Positions 62,436-64,000 of a stretch of 64,000 nt of DNA are shown piece by piece. The notes under the pieces are model-generated. The model was not told the DNA's origin. It did not search any database and saw only the letters and a list, made by a program, of their open reading frames with translations. Within the stretch, counting starts at the first letter, position 1. Each line of letters starts with the position of its first letter. Made by a program: the position numbers and the translations under genes. The DNA is from DATJUF01 sp035524095 (GTDB lineage: Bacteria > Desulfobacterota > Binatia > Binatales > Binataceae), in assembly GCA_035524095.1 (NCBI GenBank), contig DATKPK010000046.1:1-64000 (forward strand), given 5' to 3'.

Positions 62436-62841
62436 AGATGCTATCTCCTGATTGTGGAACCCGCGCCACCGAGCTTATCGCCCGCGCCGACGGTATCCCC
62501 GATTAAACGAACGACCGTTTGATTACCCTTAGCAAGAATCCGCCGCTCTCGCCACGCCGATGGCCTTTGATCTCCTGTTGGTTTCAGGCATTAGATTCGA
62601 GAAAGACGCGGGCGCATTCACTCCCCCCAGAGGATTCGATGGACTACCAATACCGTCTGTTTTGAACCACTAAGGGGCTCTGCCGCAGCGTTTCGCGACC
62701 GCCCATCTCTCCGGCAGCCCCACGAAAGTTTCCATCGACGTTGAAACGCGCTACATCTCCGCGTTCGACACCCAAGTTTGGGCGCCGAGCCGTTCTCCTG
62801 ATCGAACCTCTCATCATCCGGCTCGGAACCGGAGTTCCATT
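62436..62841. other. Region without a clear gene
   Basis: About 400 bases between the LLM gene (minus) and the CoA transferase (plus); probably their divergent promoters. No structural signal stands out. Confidence 0.45.
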
Positions 62842-64000
62842 ATGCAAGGTCTTGAAGGCGTCCGCGTTCTTGAAATGGGCAACCTCGTATCTGCCTCTTA
62901 TGCCGCAAAATTGCTCGCTGACCTTGGCGCGGACGTGGTCAAAATCGAACCACCCAATGGTGACGAAGCGCGCCGCCGCGGCCCTTTCCCGAACCGTCGT
63001 CCGGATTCGGAACAAAGCGGACTTTTTCTCTATCTGAATACTAACAAGCGCAGCATCATCCTCGACCCGATTGCCGATTGCGCTCGGTTCCTCGACGCGG
63101 TCGCATGGGCCGACCTCTTAATTCATAACTTCTCGCCACGACAAATCACCGAACTCGGGCTCGATTTCACCGCGCTGAGCGTTCACAACCCGCGCCTCGT
63201 TGTATGCGCAATTACTCCCTTCGGCCTCACTGGACCTCATTGCGATTATGAGGCCTCCGAATTGACAATAGCTCACGGCGGCGGATGGGCCTGGCTGAGC
63301 CCCAACGGGGCCGACGATCCTGCGCTGCCACCGCTGAAAGCCGCCGGCCATCAGACGGACTTTCAGGTCGGCGCAGCTGCCGCAACGGTCTCCGCTGCCG
63401 CGTTGTATCGTGCCGGCACCACTGGCGTAGGCGAACTGATCGATCTCTCGTCACAGGCCTATATCGCGTCGATCCTCGAGCAAAACTTTGTCCACTATAC
63501 TTACGCCGGGAATATTGCCACGCGCCTCGGACGCCGCCTGCTCTACCCGTGGGGAACTTTCCAGTGTAAAGACCGCCCTGCTTTGGGATGCGTGACCTCG
63601 TGAAAGTAGCCGCGGGATTGTAGCTGCGGCTGCGCGGGCAAATCTGCCATCGTGGACGCGGGCGCGAAGCAGATACGGTTCGCCTGCCCCTGCTGGAAAA
63701 GGTCGTCGGCATTCCAATTCGCCATCCACTCCTCCATATACATGCGCAGTACGTCGGAATTCTCGGACCGGCTGTACCCGTCCTTAAAGATTTCCCATTC
63801 GGCCCATTCCGGATTACCCATCAGTTCTACCAGCCGGCGCCATTGCGATTACTCACTTAGGCGCGCCTTATCGACTGCATGAACCTTGGTGGAAGCTCCG
63901 CCGGCCAGCGCCGCTGCTCGGTCAGCATAATGACGAAGTGCGCTCGTTGATCGCTCATCCGCAGGCCGCCAATCCGGCTTCGGCACGTATCGCGAGCTCC
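62842..64000 (+). pseudogene. CaiB/BaiF CoA transferase, interrupted by an internal inversion (runs to window end)
   Basis: From ATG 62842 the N-terminal part is a standard family III CoA transferase: GVRVLEMGNLVSASYAAKLLADLGADVVKIE, then GPHCDYEASELTIAHGGG and LGRRLLYPWGTFQCKD. At about 63573 the frame runs into foreign-looking sequence. The next CaiB block (WRRLVELMGNPEWAEWEIF, ending GYFHEVTHPKAG) is present but reads on the minus strand between 63856 and 63574. The C-terminal block (LGAPYRLHEPWWKL, LLGQHNDEVRSLI) resumes on the plus strand from 63857. No stop is seen before the window end, which suggests a longer tandem-type enzyme. Confidence 0.85.
63574..63856 (-). other. Inverted internal segment of the CoA transferase
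   Basis: On the minus strand this segment reads WRRLVELMGNPEWAEWEIF, then DDLFQQGQANRICFAPASTM and LQSRGYFHEVTHPKAG, the middle and late part of a CaiB protein. It fits exactly between the plus-strand N-terminal and C-terminal parts if it is flipped. A TAA sits where the family has Glu (63849-63851). The two outer parts differ by one frame, so bases were also lost or gained. No obvious inverted repeat is seen at the ends. Confidence 0.82.

Overview
The window looks like chromosomal DNA from a moderately GC-rich, free-living Gram-negative-type bacterium. It carries outer-membrane-directed MCE/Pqi proteins, many lipoproteins, FabI, HslUV and MscL. The abundance of acyl-CoA enzymes (two CaiB/BaiF CoA transferases, a thiolase-fold protein with a DUF35 partner, MaoC hydratases, an enoyl-CoA hydratase, an LLM flavin oxidoreductase) fits the Binatota or a neighbouring former deltaproteobacterial lineage. 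That assignment is inference from gene families only.

Layout. 1-5.0 kb: start of a secreted beta-helix protein (cut by the window edge), then a tight minus-strand operon encoding alpha/beta hydrolase, thiolase-fold protein, DUF35 zinc-ribbon/OB protein, PHP phosphoesterase and two MaoC-fold proteins. This resembles the retro-aldol side-chain cleavage module of steroid catabolism. 5.2-13.1 kb: a broken phosphoesterase, a CBS protein, PPK2, a SulP transporter, a CoA transferase and an amidohydrolase. 13.2-22.5 kb (minus): enoyl-CoA hydratase, a sulfatase with a dockerin-like tail, a VOC protein, an ArnT-like glycosyltransferase, asparagine synthetase and two lipoproteins. 22.7-26.9 kb: a PqiA-PqiA-PqiB-PqiC membrane lipid transport operon and a RibD-like reductase. 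27-28.6 kb: a SnoaL-like and a CYTH-like protein. 28.6-30.7 kb: a gene-poor stretch holding four tRNA genes (Pro, Arg, His, Lys).

30.7-45.1 kb is a stress or low-oxygen type island: GNAT acetyltransferase, BCAM0308-like protein, COG2187 protein, sigma-54 activator, ferritin-like protein, acetyl-CoA hydrolase/transferase, universal stress protein, CBS proteins, FabI, class II aldolase and an SDR. Three decayed genes lie within it: a Fic N-terminal fragment, a frameshifted CBS protein and a pyruvate kinase. 45.7-55.5 kb holds a FUSC transporter and housekeeping genes (argB, hslU, hslV, xerC, glmU, mscL), with one AT-richer orphan membrane gene between argB and hslU. 55.6-61.2 kb: a glycosyltransferase-like protein, a CsoR/RcnR regulator with an RcnA-like metal exporter, an epoxide-hydrolase-like protein, a second copy of the ferritin-like protein and a secreted helical protein. 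61.3-64 kb: an LLM oxidoreductase and a CaiB-type CoA transferase interrupted by an internal inversion of about 280 bp.

The most notable observations are the inversion inside the last CoA transferase, the Ltp2/DUF35/MaoC-like operon, the unlinked ferritin-like paralogues, the dockerin-tailed sulfatase with a non-canonical active-site motif, two dyad operators, and five disrupted genes found by reading across stops and frames.
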